Shown piece after piece: positions 12,815 through 24,800 of a stretch of 64,000 nucleotides of DNA. How positions within the stretch are numbered: the stretch's first letter is position 1; every line of letters starts with the position of its first letter. Under the pieces are notes generated by a model. The model ran no database searches. It was not told the DNA's origin and was given only the letters and a program-made list of their open reading frames with translations. Source of the stretch: Amyelois transitella (lineage: Eukaryota; Arthropoda; Insecta; Lepidoptera; Pyralidae); contig NC_083512.1 of assembly GCF_032362555.1 (NCBI RefSeq), positions 8,792,001-8,856,000 of the forward strand, given 5' to 3'. The position numbers were made by a program, and so were the translations under genes.

Positions 12815-14878
12815 ATGGAAATTCCTTTAAAGAAAAAAAACTATGCACAAAAGTATAGAAAAGAGTGGGAATCACATGCCGAATTCATATCCTGGCTTAA
12901 ACCTTTGGTTGGTGATGATACGAAAGCTTTTTGCACATATTGTAAAGTAGAATTACTAGCAAAATTAGTAGACTTGAGAAGACATGCTGAAACAAAGAAG
13001 CACAAACAAAAAATGCAAATTATATCCGGCAACCAGATTATACAATTCAAGCCTGATGGTGAGAAGATTTCCAACCCAAAATCGCGCAAAGCTGAAGGAA
13101 TGCTCGCTCTTTACATTACAGAACATAGCTCAGTTTCCTGTATTGATCATCTGACAGACTTAGTGAAATTAGCTTTCCCTGACTCCAAAGCAACGGATGA
13201 TTTAAAAATGCATCGTACTAAGTGTACTGAAGTTATTAAAAATATCTTGGCACCACATTTTACTGAAGAACTAATAAAGGATATAGGGGAACAAAAATAT
13301 AGTCTCATCATTGATGAGTCAACTGACATCAGTACGTGCAAGCAACTTGGTATTGTAATCAGGTATTTTAGTAGAAAACTAAAAAAAATTGTGTCTTCGT
13401 TTCTGGCCCTTGAACAACTTGAAACCAGTGATGCAATTGGCATTGTTAAAGCCCTTCTTTCTTGTTTACAAAAATATGGACTAAACAAAAATAAACTGGT
13501 TGGATTGGGAACAGACAATGCGTCAGTCATGACTGGCATCAATAATGGAGTGTATAAAATCCTAAAAAATGATATACCTAATTTAATTCTTATCAGATGC
13601 ACTTGCCACTCTTTACAACTTGCAGTATCGCACGCTTCAGAACATACGCTACCAAGAAATATTGAATTCTTAATTAGAGAAACGTACAATTGGTTTGCCC
13701 ACTCTACAAAACGTAAAAATGAATATCAAGAAATTTACGAAACTATTAACTGTGGTGAAGCGCCATTAAAAATTCTGCAGGTATGTGACACACGCTGGTT
13801 ATCCATTGAACCAGCAGTGCGAAGAATTCTGGCACAATGGAAAGAACTGACTTTACATTTTGGGCTTGTAAGTAATCGATGTTACACTGCAGATTTATTA
13901 TACTCCATGTACAAGGATGAAACTAATTATTTATATTTGCTATTTTTGCAAAGTGTACTTAACGATGTGCAGATTGCATTGAAAAGCTTTGAAAGCGAAA
14001 GTGCAAATCCTCTCAAATTATTAAATGTACTGATTACACTTTTACGTTCAGTTTGCAACAGAATACTGTTACCGAACGCAGCAGTTACAGACAAGGATTT
14101 TTTAAATATTGATGTTGACCGAAACCTTAACTCGGTCCCATACATGGGGTACCTCTTTGAATCGGAAAGTAAAAAAACATCCTTAACAATTGATACTATA
14201 TCAGCCATAAAACGTCGCTGTATTGAGTTTAATGTGAAGCTAGCCAAGGAAATTCAACAAAGACTGCCACCCAATTATAATGTGCTGGAATTGATATCAA
14301 AATTAGACCCAGAGACAATACTCCGCCAAGGTAAGGACAATTCCATTTCAGAACTAGCTGAAGAACTTGGCTATACTGCTCAATACATTGACAAGATATT
14401 GAATCAGTGGCACAATATCTGTTTTAACCAGTGGGAAAATACAAAAGATGTTATAAAATTTTGGGTTGAGGTAGATAATTACCGAAACGCAGCAGGTATA
14501 AATGACTTTGAAGAACTAGTTGATCTAGCCATATCTGCGTTATCATTACCCCAATCTAATGCGGGTATCGAGAGAATTTTCAGTGTGATGAACACCGTAA
14601 AAAGCAAACTACGAAACAAGATGGCTGATCCTCTACTAAATGCGATAATTTTTATCAGAAATAGATTAAAAGTTATTGATGCAAAATGTTACAATTATGA
14701 ATTACCAAGCGATGTTATTGCAGCTATTGGAAAAAACACAAAGTACTCTTTTAAAAATCAACCACATGCGACAACATCTGCATCGACGTCGGCGTCGACG
14801 TCATCGACAGTAGTTTCGGCGTCAGTGAATTATGAAGATGTTATGGACGATATAACTTTTGATAATCTTGAATTTTAA
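12815..14878 (+). CDS. hAT-family transposase, uninterrupted
   Basis: Transposase of 687 aa that would cut and paste the surrounding element. The N-terminal zinc finger is BED/TTF-like: CTYC near residues 40-43, then H-x5-H (HAETKKH). The RNase H-like core has the first acidic site in IIDESTD (about residue 168) and the second in GLGTDNAS (about 234). The C-x2-H motif RCTCHS follows. Near the C-terminus LPQSNAGIERIFS carries the conserved Glu and dimerisation region (about 589-601), followed by helix MADPLLNAIIFIRNRL. The tail is Ser/Thr-rich and acidic. No stops or frameshifts are visible, and it starts at the first ATG of the frame. Classification finer than hAT is not attempted. Confidence 0.92.
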   Translation: MEIPLKKKNYAQKYRKEWESHAEFISWLKPLVGDDTKAFCTYCKVELLAKLVDLRRHAETKKHKQKMQIISGNQIIQFKPDGEKISNPKSRKAEGMLALYITEHSSVSCIDHLTDLVKLAFPDSKATDDLKMHRTKCTEVIKNILAPHFTEELIKDIGEQKYSLIIDESTDISTCKQLGIVIRYFSRKLKKIVSSFLALEQLETSDAIGIVKALLSCLQKYGLNKNKLVGLGTDNASVMTGINNGVYKILKNDIPNLILIRCTCHSLQLAVSHASEHTLPRNIEFLIRETYNWFAHSTKRKNEYQEIYETINCGEAPLKILQVCDTRWLSIEPAVRRILAQWKELTLHFGLVSNRCYTADLLYSMYKDETNYLYLLFLQSVLNDVQIALKSFESESANPLKLLNVLITLLRSVCNRILLPNAAVTDKDFLNIDVDRNLNSVPYMGYLFESESKKTSLTIDTISAIKRRCIEFNVKLAKEIQQRLPPNYNVLELISKLDPETILRQGKDNSISELAEELGYTAQYIDKILNQWHNICFNQWENTKDVIKFWVEVDNYRNAAGINDFEELVDLAISALSLPQSNAGIERIFSVMNTVKSKLRNKMADPLLNAIIFIRNRLKVIDAKCYNYELPSDVIAAIGKNTKYSFKNQPHATTSASTSASTSSTVVSASVNYEDVMDDITFDNLEF

Positions 14879-15041
14879 TTTCAATGTAAATTGCAGACCT
14901 CTTTGACAGGTCTGATATATTTCTGGTCGAACTATACAACTGGTTTCTCTTGATTACTGTACTGATTATTTTCAAATTAATAACTAATGAACATAGTTAT
15001 GTTGTTTTATTTAATTTCCTATACTATAGATAGGGTATACT

Positions 15042-15256
15042 ACCCGTCGGAAATATCTGCGGAGTGCGGACCTCGCTGCAATGCTCTACCCCTCGAGGTT
15101 TTTTAGAAATGTATTGTTTTTATTTGAAACTTATTCTAAGGCGTTGTATAAAAGTATAAAAATATATAGGCACATAAAAAATAGATTCCTTTTTTTTACT
15201 ATCTCTCCAGATTGCATGAAGTCATCAAGCCAGGTCCGCAGGTATTTCCGACGGGT
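15042..15256. mobile_element. MITE-like 215-bp element nested in the hAT
   Basis: The termini are inverted repeats of about 22 bp: the left end reads ACCCGTCGGAAATATCTGCG and the complement of the right end differs by one base. TATACT lies directly on both sides (15036-15041 and 15257-15262), a 6-bp target duplication. There is no coding capacity. It sits downstream of the transposase stop, so it does not interrupt the ORF. Confidence 0.75.
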
Positions 15257-15418
15257 TATACTAATTATGTTGAAAATTGTAATCTTAAATGTGATATTTC
15301 AATAATAATTTGGAGATATTTGGTGGATTTTTTGCGGTCCAAATTTGTGAAATCTGGCGACATTTTACTTTTGACCTAGCGCTTTATAAAAATCGAAGGT
15401 GGCAACACTGGTCAGCGG

Positions 15419-16905
15419 CACCGAGTTCCAGTCCTGCAGGGCGAGAATGCAAGGGACATTGCACAAGAAAACAATAAATACAACTATTACATCGCCATGG
15501 AACTCATACATTGCTCACTTTAGAGATGAAGTTAAGAATCGAACGCGAACAAGGTCGGAAATGGAAGGAATTTTTTTTTGTTATGTCGAATTTGATGCAA
15601 TCTTTGAACGTGCGAATCTCGTCAAAGGCAGCAGTGCGAAACTTCTTGTTTGAACAAAGAAAGGGTCGGATCGGAAATGTTCGTTGGGCAACTGTTTTAG
15701 TTCTGACTTGATCTTGATGACTCACGAGAACCATATAATTGAATAGTACAGATCTAGATACTTAGGTACCTACTGTCCACAAACGAACTGAATATAATTT
15801 TGGAAATTGATCTTCTACGAGTACCTATATCTACAACTCGCAAACTAATAAGTAAATGTGACAAGATTTATGTTCTTGTTCTTTCAGGCAGGAGTAACAA
15901 AGGCTCCTATTTTTTGGAAATTTACCCGAGCGCAAAGCTTCGCGCAAAAGCAAATTTGATTAAAGATTTTAAGTTGGTACACATGTAAATAGGTACCTAC
16001 AAGATTAATACTTAAGTACATATTGTTATCCAAGTAATCTATGGTAATAACATAAAATGTTTATTGAATGTGGTTTTTTATTTCAGGATATATAAAATCA
16101 GGTTGAACATATCTTATTATTATAAAAAGATTTATAGTAATCTAAGTACATGACGATGAATAATAATAGGTACCTATTGCTATTGCGATTGCGACTTCAG
16201 TCAGTCCAGTCCTTAAATCTTCTTTTACCTTGCCTGCAATAATAAAAGACTATCTTCATTTGTGTTCTTTCTCCAGTATTTTATCTTCTATGAAGCCGCT
16301 ATTCAAAAGCTCTGCAAAATCCAAACATTGATTCCTCTGACCCCCAAAAGGTTCAAAGGCTCTCGTAAAAACCGTATAATCGCAGAGAAGCGTTTCAATT
16401 CGCAAAAACTGACTCATCAGATTGCAATTAACACGGTCTCGGTGCCGTATCCAACGATCCTAGGCTTCCTGCATCCATGAGGTCAGCGGCTCCCGCAACG
16501 CAACTAGGGTTGCCAGGCGGAAATTGTCAGGCTTTTTGATTTACGGGGTAGCCTGTTCGGGTTTTGTATGTGGACATTTTAAATTGTGGATCGAGACTCA
16601 CTAGCACCAAAGATATATATTAAAATCTGACGACTTTATTGTAGGCGACCAAAAATAACCATTCCGCCTTCAAAAAATGTATACCTCAACATCTCGAAAG
16701 ACGGTCAAGAAGTCCCTGCCTTGCATTGTAATTTTAATTAAAATACATGTTATTTATTTTATTACAATATTATATTATTAAAATCTACATTAATCATTTA
16801 TCTGTTATTTGACTTCTTTTAGTTTTTATAAAAAGTATTTGTCTCATCACAAACATTTTTTAAATATGTTAGGCCAAACCTGAAGGTCGGTCCGGCCATT
16901 TCGCG
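15419..16905. other. Intergenic region downstream of hAT; possible diverged MITE end pairs
   Basis: I see no recognised gene. A 72-codon ORF at 16262-16480 has no domain I know. Around 16507 and 16905 the sequences TAGGGTTGCCAGGCGG and (inverted) TAGGGTTGTCGAC could be degenerate ends of a small DNA element, but the match is too weak to call. Confidence 0.4.
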
Positions 16906-16909
16906 TGTC

Positions 16910-17201
16910 GACAACCCTACCCGGTTGCGCGGGCGCTTCTCAGTGGTAGTCTGACAGTCGCGCCGTCGCTCGACCGCACGCCCCACGCAAGTCCAGTCTC
17001 GCAGTCGCAGTACAGACAGCAAAAAAGTGATAACCGGTGACCGGCAGATACTGAATGCTTCGAGCCGAGCCAACCCGATCAGTCGGTATTTTTAGTGTTG
17101 CGAGTTGCGACTGGTTTTCTAGTGCTCCGCCGCGAAAGTTTTCGCTGTGTCTAGTGGCCCGGTGTGACGATTTGGAATTTTAATTGATATTCGACTTGAT
17201 T
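16910..17201 (+). promoter_or_regulatory. Probable non-coding first exon and core promoter region of the 18863-29351 gene
   Basis: A GC- and CpG-rich island in AT-rich surroundings. It ends at a strong donor (GATT|GTAAGT at 17201/17202) on the same strand as the membrane-protein gene, whose first coding exon starts at an acceptor (TTTCAG, exon from 18849). It has no useful ORF, so it is best read as a 5' UTR exon. A second candidate start region is the CpG-bearing patch near 18565-18650. No transcript evidence is available. Confidence 0.45.
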
Positions 17202-17259
17202 GTAAGTTATTTTTTTAAATCTTACTTCCTTACTTAATTAAAGTACAAGGGTGGTATTA

Positions 17260-17340
17260 GTAGATCGTGGCAATTGGAAAGAGGTAGTCTCTGCCTACCC
17301 CTCTGGGAAAGAGGCGTGATTTTATGTATGTATGTATGTG
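17260..17340 (+). repeat. Interspersed repeat R2 ending in (TATG)n
   Basis: It contains GAAAGAGGTAGTCTCTGCCT and ends in GGCGTGATTTTATG followed by TATG repeats. An almost identical copy lies at 36441-36526. This looks like the 3' end of a retroposed family with a microsatellite tail. Confidence 0.7.
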
Positions 17341-17903
17341 GTATTATAGTAGTATAAATGCTCCAGGGACTAAAAAAACTATTTGGGGGATAAATGATGA
17401 TCGAATTCCAAAATAGTAGAATTGCACCGCCCAATCCTCTGCCTGTAAATAGTAGAAGTTGATCTACGTAAAGCTAGAGCTTTTAGAATATCAGAACGCA
17501 AAATACCGATTGTACTATTAACAATACAACTAATTACTACGACAGAATAATCTAAATTCAGATTTCTTGGTGTATAACACTTAAAACAAGACAACAAATA
17601 GATACCTTATAGACATATAAATCAGAATAGACCACCCCCTGATTCGCACGGGTAGCATTTATACATATAAACCTTCCTCTTAAATCACTATATCTTTTTA
17701 AAAAACTGCATCAGAATCCGTTGTGTAGCTTAAAGATTTAAGTAGGTATAAATACAAACATACATACCTTTAAAGGGACAGACGCGGGAAGTGACTTTGC
17801 GTTACACTATGTATTGGTATGATGTAGGTAGGTATATGATAAATAAATAGGCGAAAAAAACGTCAATATTTTTTTAACAATGACAACAGGGCATTCCAAT
17901 TCC

Positions 17904-17982
17904 AAACAAAATGCGAACTAATATAAACACATTATTCATGTTTTTCATGAATAATGTGTTTATATTAGTTCGCATTTTGTTT
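17904..17982. repeat. Perfect 37-bp hairpin with 5-nt loop
   Basis: Left arm 17904-17940 and right arm 17946-17982 are exact complements, separated by TTTTT. The arm starts AAACAAAATGCGAACTAATA. It lies between the probable first exon and the first coding exon of the membrane-protein gene. Confidence 0.9.
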
Positions 17983-18862
17983 ATAAATACCTTATAAACA
18001 CTGTCTTGTATGAAGACCTGCGCAAAATCCAATAATTCGCACAGACAATAGACAGTGTTATGTTTGAGCTCTTATCAGCCACTCTGCCTACTGTACGTGA
18101 CCATTGATAAGGTCAGATAGACCCAGAATATCAAGCTATCAATACAAAATGGATTACTGTCCCAGTTCATTTATTTAATACTTTGTCTATCGAAAATCGT
18201 CTAGGAAATTCTTAGGATTTTATTTTCCTAATTCAATAAAATAATCATTCTGTTGGTAGGTAACATAAATAAATTTCAACATTTAAATCTCTAGATGGCT
18301 AATATAAAACCTGTTACGACACAAATGCATAAATGTATGAGTTAACCATGCAAGTTTTATAAATAACTTAGAAACCATGAAGTTTATGTAAACGAATACA
18401 AAACAAATACAAACCTTGCGATAAGTTCACATTATGTTATACCTAACGATAATTTTAAATAATATCGATAATATATTTTTATTTACCATTTTGTAGATAC
18501 TTAAATATTTTTTAAAGTTTTGTGTACAATACTTGCATACGAATACTACCTACCTAGCTTTTTATGTCGGCCGGCTGCTCATTAGTGCTCATCCGGCAGA
18601 GAAACGTTTGTCGAAGTTTCAGTATCAGCTTTGTGCTAGTCTTTTGTGGTTTAGTAGGAAATTCAGAACAGTATATAAAATAATTTTAATAAGTCCCGAT
18701 TATGATTATTAAATCATTTCTAAATAGAATGTTGATACCTATAGTTACAAAAGGCATGTTAAAATTTAGTGAGAGACTTTATTTTTAAAAATATTTAAAT
18801 CATTAGTCTGAAAATTGCGTACTTTACACTGGCCTATGTTTATTTCAGGTCTTAGTGATGAA

Positions 18863-21800
18863 ATGGCGCAGTACCGGCGTTGGTGTTTAATCATCATCAC
18901 AGCCCTAGGTGAGAACAAACATTTGTTTTTTCTTAAATAATATTCAAATTGATAAGGCGACAGGTACGGACGGAGCACGTTTAGATAACTTAAAATGTTG
19001 GTTGTGTATTTTCATAAAGAATTTAGTTCAAGTCAATAAACATCAAATAAATCGTTACGATAAAACGTCATGTTATCACCTCATAATAATTTCGGCCAGA
19101 AACTAGTGTTCTACATCACGACACGACTCCTATTCTTTTGCAGAGAGCTCTTTAGAAATTTTCTATCGAAAAAGAAATAACTTAATTAAAATTTACTTGC
19201 TTATCTTTAATCGTGAGAGAACCAAATGAAATGTCTGGATTAATCGTTCATTAGCTTTTATTAATAAGGAACAAAAAACAGGTGAAGAAGTTGTTAGCAT
19301 GAGTAATAATAAATTTGCATTCATATTTCTTAGGGATTTCCATACCGTCTAATCTGAATTTGGGATCTTAAGTGACTATGATAATGTTTTTAATAACGAT
19401 ACGATTTTACCTTTTGAATTACCTTATATTCATTTTAGTATGTTTTTTCAAATGGTAAGTAGGAATATTCGTCAGAGATCTCTAACGACTTTTTAATAAC
19501 AACACATCCTGATGTAAAATACCTACCTAGGTAGATAATTTTATTCTTAGAAACATTCATTGGTGCGGGTGACTCACTCCAAAATCTTTGACTTTTCAAT
19601 ATACACTCATATGGCTACTGATTTATGTAAATATTCCTTTTAAGTGATCTCAGAGACTTCTTAGAGAACTACTGACTGTCTGTCGTACTCTGTAGTATGA
19701 ATAGTATGATTTACATAATGATTCATGTCAATCGGTGGCCATGAATGAATGAGAAGTCTACATTACTCATTTACCTTACCATGACCTTTCATGATCTGTT
19801 GCTTGGGAAATTAAGTAAGTAGATGGTGTGGTGGTGTATTGATGTCATGATTTTATTATGAGTGCCATAGAAATCGATTAGTTTGATATTTACAGATTTA
19901 CGTTTAAAATAAATACTGTGATCAAAGTATCGTCATTGCTCTTTTGCTCTAAATCTCAATCCAGCTAGGTACCAATCAGGATTTTTCACTAAAGACTTAT
20001 GTGTAGTGTAGAGATGTTGCCACAGGTACAAATTTAAGTCATGTCTTAAACTAGATAGAAGTTCCGGATTTTGCTTTTTGTATGATGGGTGGAACCATAA
20101 AAATCTAAGGAAATACCTATTTGAATTCTTTCGAAGACTATGGCTGGCACTGATACTTAGAAAACAATATAGTTTTTCGTCCTACTAAAATAAGCTAAAA
20201 AGCTATTGTTATCTATCGTTGATCCATGAAAGGAAACAAAAGAAAACTATTGGTACCTAGTTCGCCTGCTTAGTACAAATTACAAGGTATTACAAATGGG
20301 TATTGGAGTGTTAGCACAAAAAATACCAATTCTCATAGTTTAACTGCGGTGTTTGTGATAAAAGTACTGATTGTATTAAGTATCTTATTTTCACAAGTAC
20401 CTGTGAAAATCAGATACTTAATGCAATTGTGATGCAAATCTTTTTTACTTTGAAGATTTGTCTAAATTTGTTTTGTTAAATGACTGCTGAGGTACATTTT
20501 TATTTATTTACCAGTTCACTGTGAACATAATAAGTTCTGATTATAACCACTTTGATTTCTAATTCCTCAAGACCATGCCTTTTTTGTTAGCGACACAGAG
20601 CATCGGTTGTCGAATCGGTAAGGTGAAAAAGCGTGTAGCGCAAAAGGCACAGTTCTAATCCCACCCCGGCCATGAACCATTAACTATTTTCGAAGTTATG
20701 TAAATTTTTTTTTGTTTGAATACTAACCGATGCTCTTACGATGAGGGAAAACATCGTGAGGAAACCTGCACATGCAGGCAACTTGATGTGTAACCATACA
20801 TACATACATACATACATATCGTCACGTCTATTTCCCTTGCGGGGTAGACAGAGCCAACAATCTTGAAAAGACTGAATGGCCACGTTCAGCTATTTGGCTT
20901 AATGATAGAATTGAGATTCAAATAGTGACAGGTTGCTAGCCCATCGCCTTAAAAAGGATCCCAAGTTTGTAAGCCTATCCCTAAGTCGCCTTTTACGACA
21001 TCCATGAGAAAGAGATGGAGTGGTCCTATTCTTTTTTGTATTGGTGCCGGGAACCACACGGCACCATGTGTAACCATGATGAACCAATACGGATTATGTT
21101 CCCCTGCAAAGGTTGCAGAGGTCAGACGGGGGTCGCTTCGTGTAATTACCTGACTCACCTATTGTCAAAGGCATACTCCGGGCTCCTCTCCAGAGTGGTG
21201 AGGATAATACCGGGTCTATAGCCAGGAAGAAGTTCTGACCGGAAGAGCGGGAAAACCCCGTATCTGCCTACCCCATCTAGAAACTCTTACACTCGGGTGT
21301 GCAGAATCTTTGTACCAACGTGCTCGAGTGTTCCCAGAAGGCAGGTAGCATTGCTATATTGACTAGCAATGGTGGATGCCGTCCCTGGAGATTCTAACCT
21401 AAAAGGTTCAAATTTAGATGGAATATTAGTAATAATGTCCATGAAACTAATGTTTTTATCCAGACAGCTTTTTGACCATTTGTAGGCAAACCCGAAATAG
21501 CCGATGTGTCGTTCCGTTATCCACTTTGAATTGGGACATTGGTCGTTAAGAGATAACAAGCCACTTAACCAATTTGAACCAGGCACCTACTCATGCACCG
21601 GAACATCGCTGGTGTAATCTTTCGGTAAAAATGTTTCTAAATAAAAAAGACAGAACCTTCCCTAGGTTTAAGTCTTTGAAACAAAGTAAGGTTCTGACTT
21701 ACCTACTAACATAGATCATTACAAAAGATTTGTACAAAGTACAATAGGTACACAAAACACAATATATATGTTTTATTATAGGTACTTAATTACAGTAAGT

Positions 21801-24800
21801 AAGCATCGATTAAGTACAATTTTTGTAGCTATTGTACCTATCCTATTCAAGGCGACGGAAACAAGTACTTTGTCTTCTTTTATTGTGCGGTCGGAGAATT
21901 CCATACCATACAATACAGCAATTTGATGTGTTAACCAAATAAATACACGCCACTGATATGGGGGACTTGACAAGTTAGTATAAATTAGTAAGTAAGCCAT
22001 GTAATGGAATATATCAGATAAAAATAACAAAGCGAGGTTGCAATGAAATGAATATCGCGGAAATGCCTGCGATCGCCCTTCCGGCAGGTGGCATGCGGAG
22101 CCAGGAGTAAACCGTAGCGTTTTTATTACAAAATACAAAAAGGAAAAAACGACCTCGCCGGCAAACACAGATTTATGAGGCACTGGATTGATTCCGAATG
22201 ATGTAACCATAAGGAACCAGTATGTTCCATCAATACCAACCAGTTTCCGACAATTCTCTATTCAAAGTACATAGGTAGATAACTTTTCGGAGCTTATAAT
22301 ACTCAATACTCAATCATTTATTGCATACCATAAAATTGACATGATGTTATGAATTATATAAAAAGAACATATTTATGGACCCTGGCGGGCACAGCAATAT
22401 GGATAGATAAGAGGTATATAAGTAGTATGTACTTGTACATATATTATATAAGTAGGTAGGTAACTACATATATTATTTGTGTTTTTGGAACTCTGAGAAA
22501 CATCTCATTTTTTGATAGACATACTCATTGCAATTCGATAATGTTAACACTTGTCATTCCAAATCTCTATGCAAAGAAACAAGCGGATGCGAATAATATC
22601 TCATCAATATGTAGTAGATATTATTGAGTCCCCCTATGTTTATTGTAAGTAAGTATGAGCTTATCTCTGAAAGTATTAGACGGATTTTGTTCCTGTTTGA
22701 AATGTTGTGTAGGATATTCTGAGGAAGGTTTATATCTATAAATACTGCCCATGCGAGGCCGGGGCGGGTCGCTAGTCAAGAAATAAACCATAGCCATTAT
22801 AGAAAACCTGCGGAAAATATCTTTAGAGCCTTCGAGGTAATGCTCCAATTAGTCGTCGGTTGATAACACACTTTGACAAGCAATTAACGTTAATTACTTG
22901 AACTCTGTTCACACCTTCCCTTTTGTTTATATCTACATACAAAATGGACTTCTTTTTTGTAAGTCGGAACAAGACGGACAGGTGCAAGAAACAGGATTTT
23001 TTAGCGTTCTTATCTCGATTGGGACCATGAGAACACCCGGACTGAGCCCAGTCGTGAGTCCTTCTTTTTAAATACAGGGTGTCAAAAAAATAAAAAATAT
23101 AGAGTTTTATCCATCACAAAAATGTGTAGGTTTTAATAATTATTATTTATTGATGTAATTTACGAAGTCTTCTTCTTTATCCTGATGTTAGTCCCGGTTA
23201 CATTCCTCTATTCTCTGATGGTGAGCCTGGGATGCGCTCTTTGACCATACTCCTGCATTGAGTACCTAAGTCAGTTTTTACCACGATGCGATTTGCGTCA
23301 CCTCCGCAACTGTTTCGGCGGAACCTAACCCATATTGAATTTTGGCAAAAGCTTTTAAAGTAAATAAGTACCTAATTCCCTTAGTCGCCTTTTACGACGT
23401 CAACAAAAAAGATGGAGTGGCCCTGTTCTAAACTTAAAACTAGTATCACAAAACGGCACAATGTAATGATGTAGGTACATCCTGTGCGGGGTAAACAGAG
23501 CCAATAGTCTTGAATAGTCTTAAATAGATAAACCAAGTTCAGCTTTTTGGCTTGATGATTGAATTGAGATTTAAATAGGTTGCTAGCACATCGCCTAAAA
23601 GAAGAATCCTAAGTTTATAAGCATATCCCTTAGTCGCCTTTTACGAAATTCCATGAGAAAGACAAGAAGTGGTCCTATTCTTTTTAATTGGTGCTGGGAA
23701 TTACGTGTTTTCACCATTTGCTATCACAACGAGAAATCAACACACAGGGATCTGCTTTGCATAACTACGTCATTTCGGCAAGAAACATAACCAGTTTCTT
23801 TCTGAAATGATATCACTACCTAATATCTGCTACTGGTTTTATCTCAGTTCACTTGTAAGCTCGTTAAATTGTAGCCGCTTTTGATCCGTCCTAGCTTCAA
23901 CGGGTCTTTGTAATTCGCGAACTCAATTGAAGTATGAGTGATTAATCTTCCTACTTTCACTAATATAAGTAATATGAGGTCAGCAGACTATCTCCGTGCA
24001 AATCAATCAGAACACCAATGAGTCATATTCATAAATACTCACGAATTAACTCTTACACAGACGACAACTGGTTTTTAAACCGTTAAGCACATGTTAGCTC
24101 AAACTTGAGTCCGACCTACAAAAAGTGTGGGTTGGAGACTGTTTGCATTTCGATAAGTTGGTGAGTGCAGCTTGAAGCCTACATCAGTCAGGCGAGATTG
24201 GTAAATACATAAGTGGGATCGGCTTTAACGGTTTATCGTGTTAACTTTCCCGCAGCTCAGCTCAAGTAAAGCACGACATAAAAGGCGTTATATTTATATT
24301 CTAATTTGCATAAATTCTTTTGCTATCTTCTGTTGCTACCTCACTATTATTACCTAGATATCTAAGCTTTTGTGGGTATTAAATAGACGTCGAGTAGGGT
24401 TGAGTTTCGTGTATCAAACAATTCAAATCCTGGGTTTGTTTTGGAACGTTAGTCACGATTGGCGCCACTATTATAACTTGAACTGATGCCAATAACAACG
24501 TAGTATTTCCAAATTCTGTCCTATATCACGCATTAATACGATTTACGCACTGGATTTTCATGGTATACGTAGGTACATAACAATAATTCCACGAAGAAAT
24601 TAGTAGGTACCTATTTCAGAAGCTGAAAATAATGGTAGGTACACAATGCCTTAAATGTTTTGTGTTAACAAGTTCATATGTACCAACAACAAATAATCCC
24701 AATTCACGTCTTGACGTCATTTAACTTTCGGCCATTAGGCAAAGTTGACAAATATCTTTCAAGATTAGGTAGTTATATGTAATTTCAATCATTGGTTTTG

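Larger units (their letters stand above)
12368..15410 (+). mobile_element. hAT DNA transposon, apparently complete, with 8-bp target duplication
   Basis: The element is 3043 bp. Its ends are inverted: it begins CAGTGTTGCCACCTT and finishes with the exact complement, giving a 15-bp perfect terminal inverted repeat. The same 8 bases, GTCAGCGG, flank both sides (12360-12367 and 15411-15418), the target-site duplication length typical of hAT elements. It carries one long transposase ORF in the + direction. A second, small element is nested in its 3' non-coding part (15042-15256). Perfect ends, perfect duplication and an open ORF suggest a recent insertion. Confidence 0.95.

Noticed and set aside
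15399-15734. ORFs of 60-84 codons next to the hAT right end
   Set aside because: They start inside or beside the terminal repeat and show no domain, splice support or biased composition.
16507-16915. Possible MITE with TAGGGTTG ends
   Set aside because: The terminal match decays after about 8 bases and no target duplication is visible.
21287-22210. Two minus-strand ORFs (99 and 144 codons) in the large intron
   Set aside because: No recognised domain; surrounding sequence is repeat debris, and neither has convincing splice sites.
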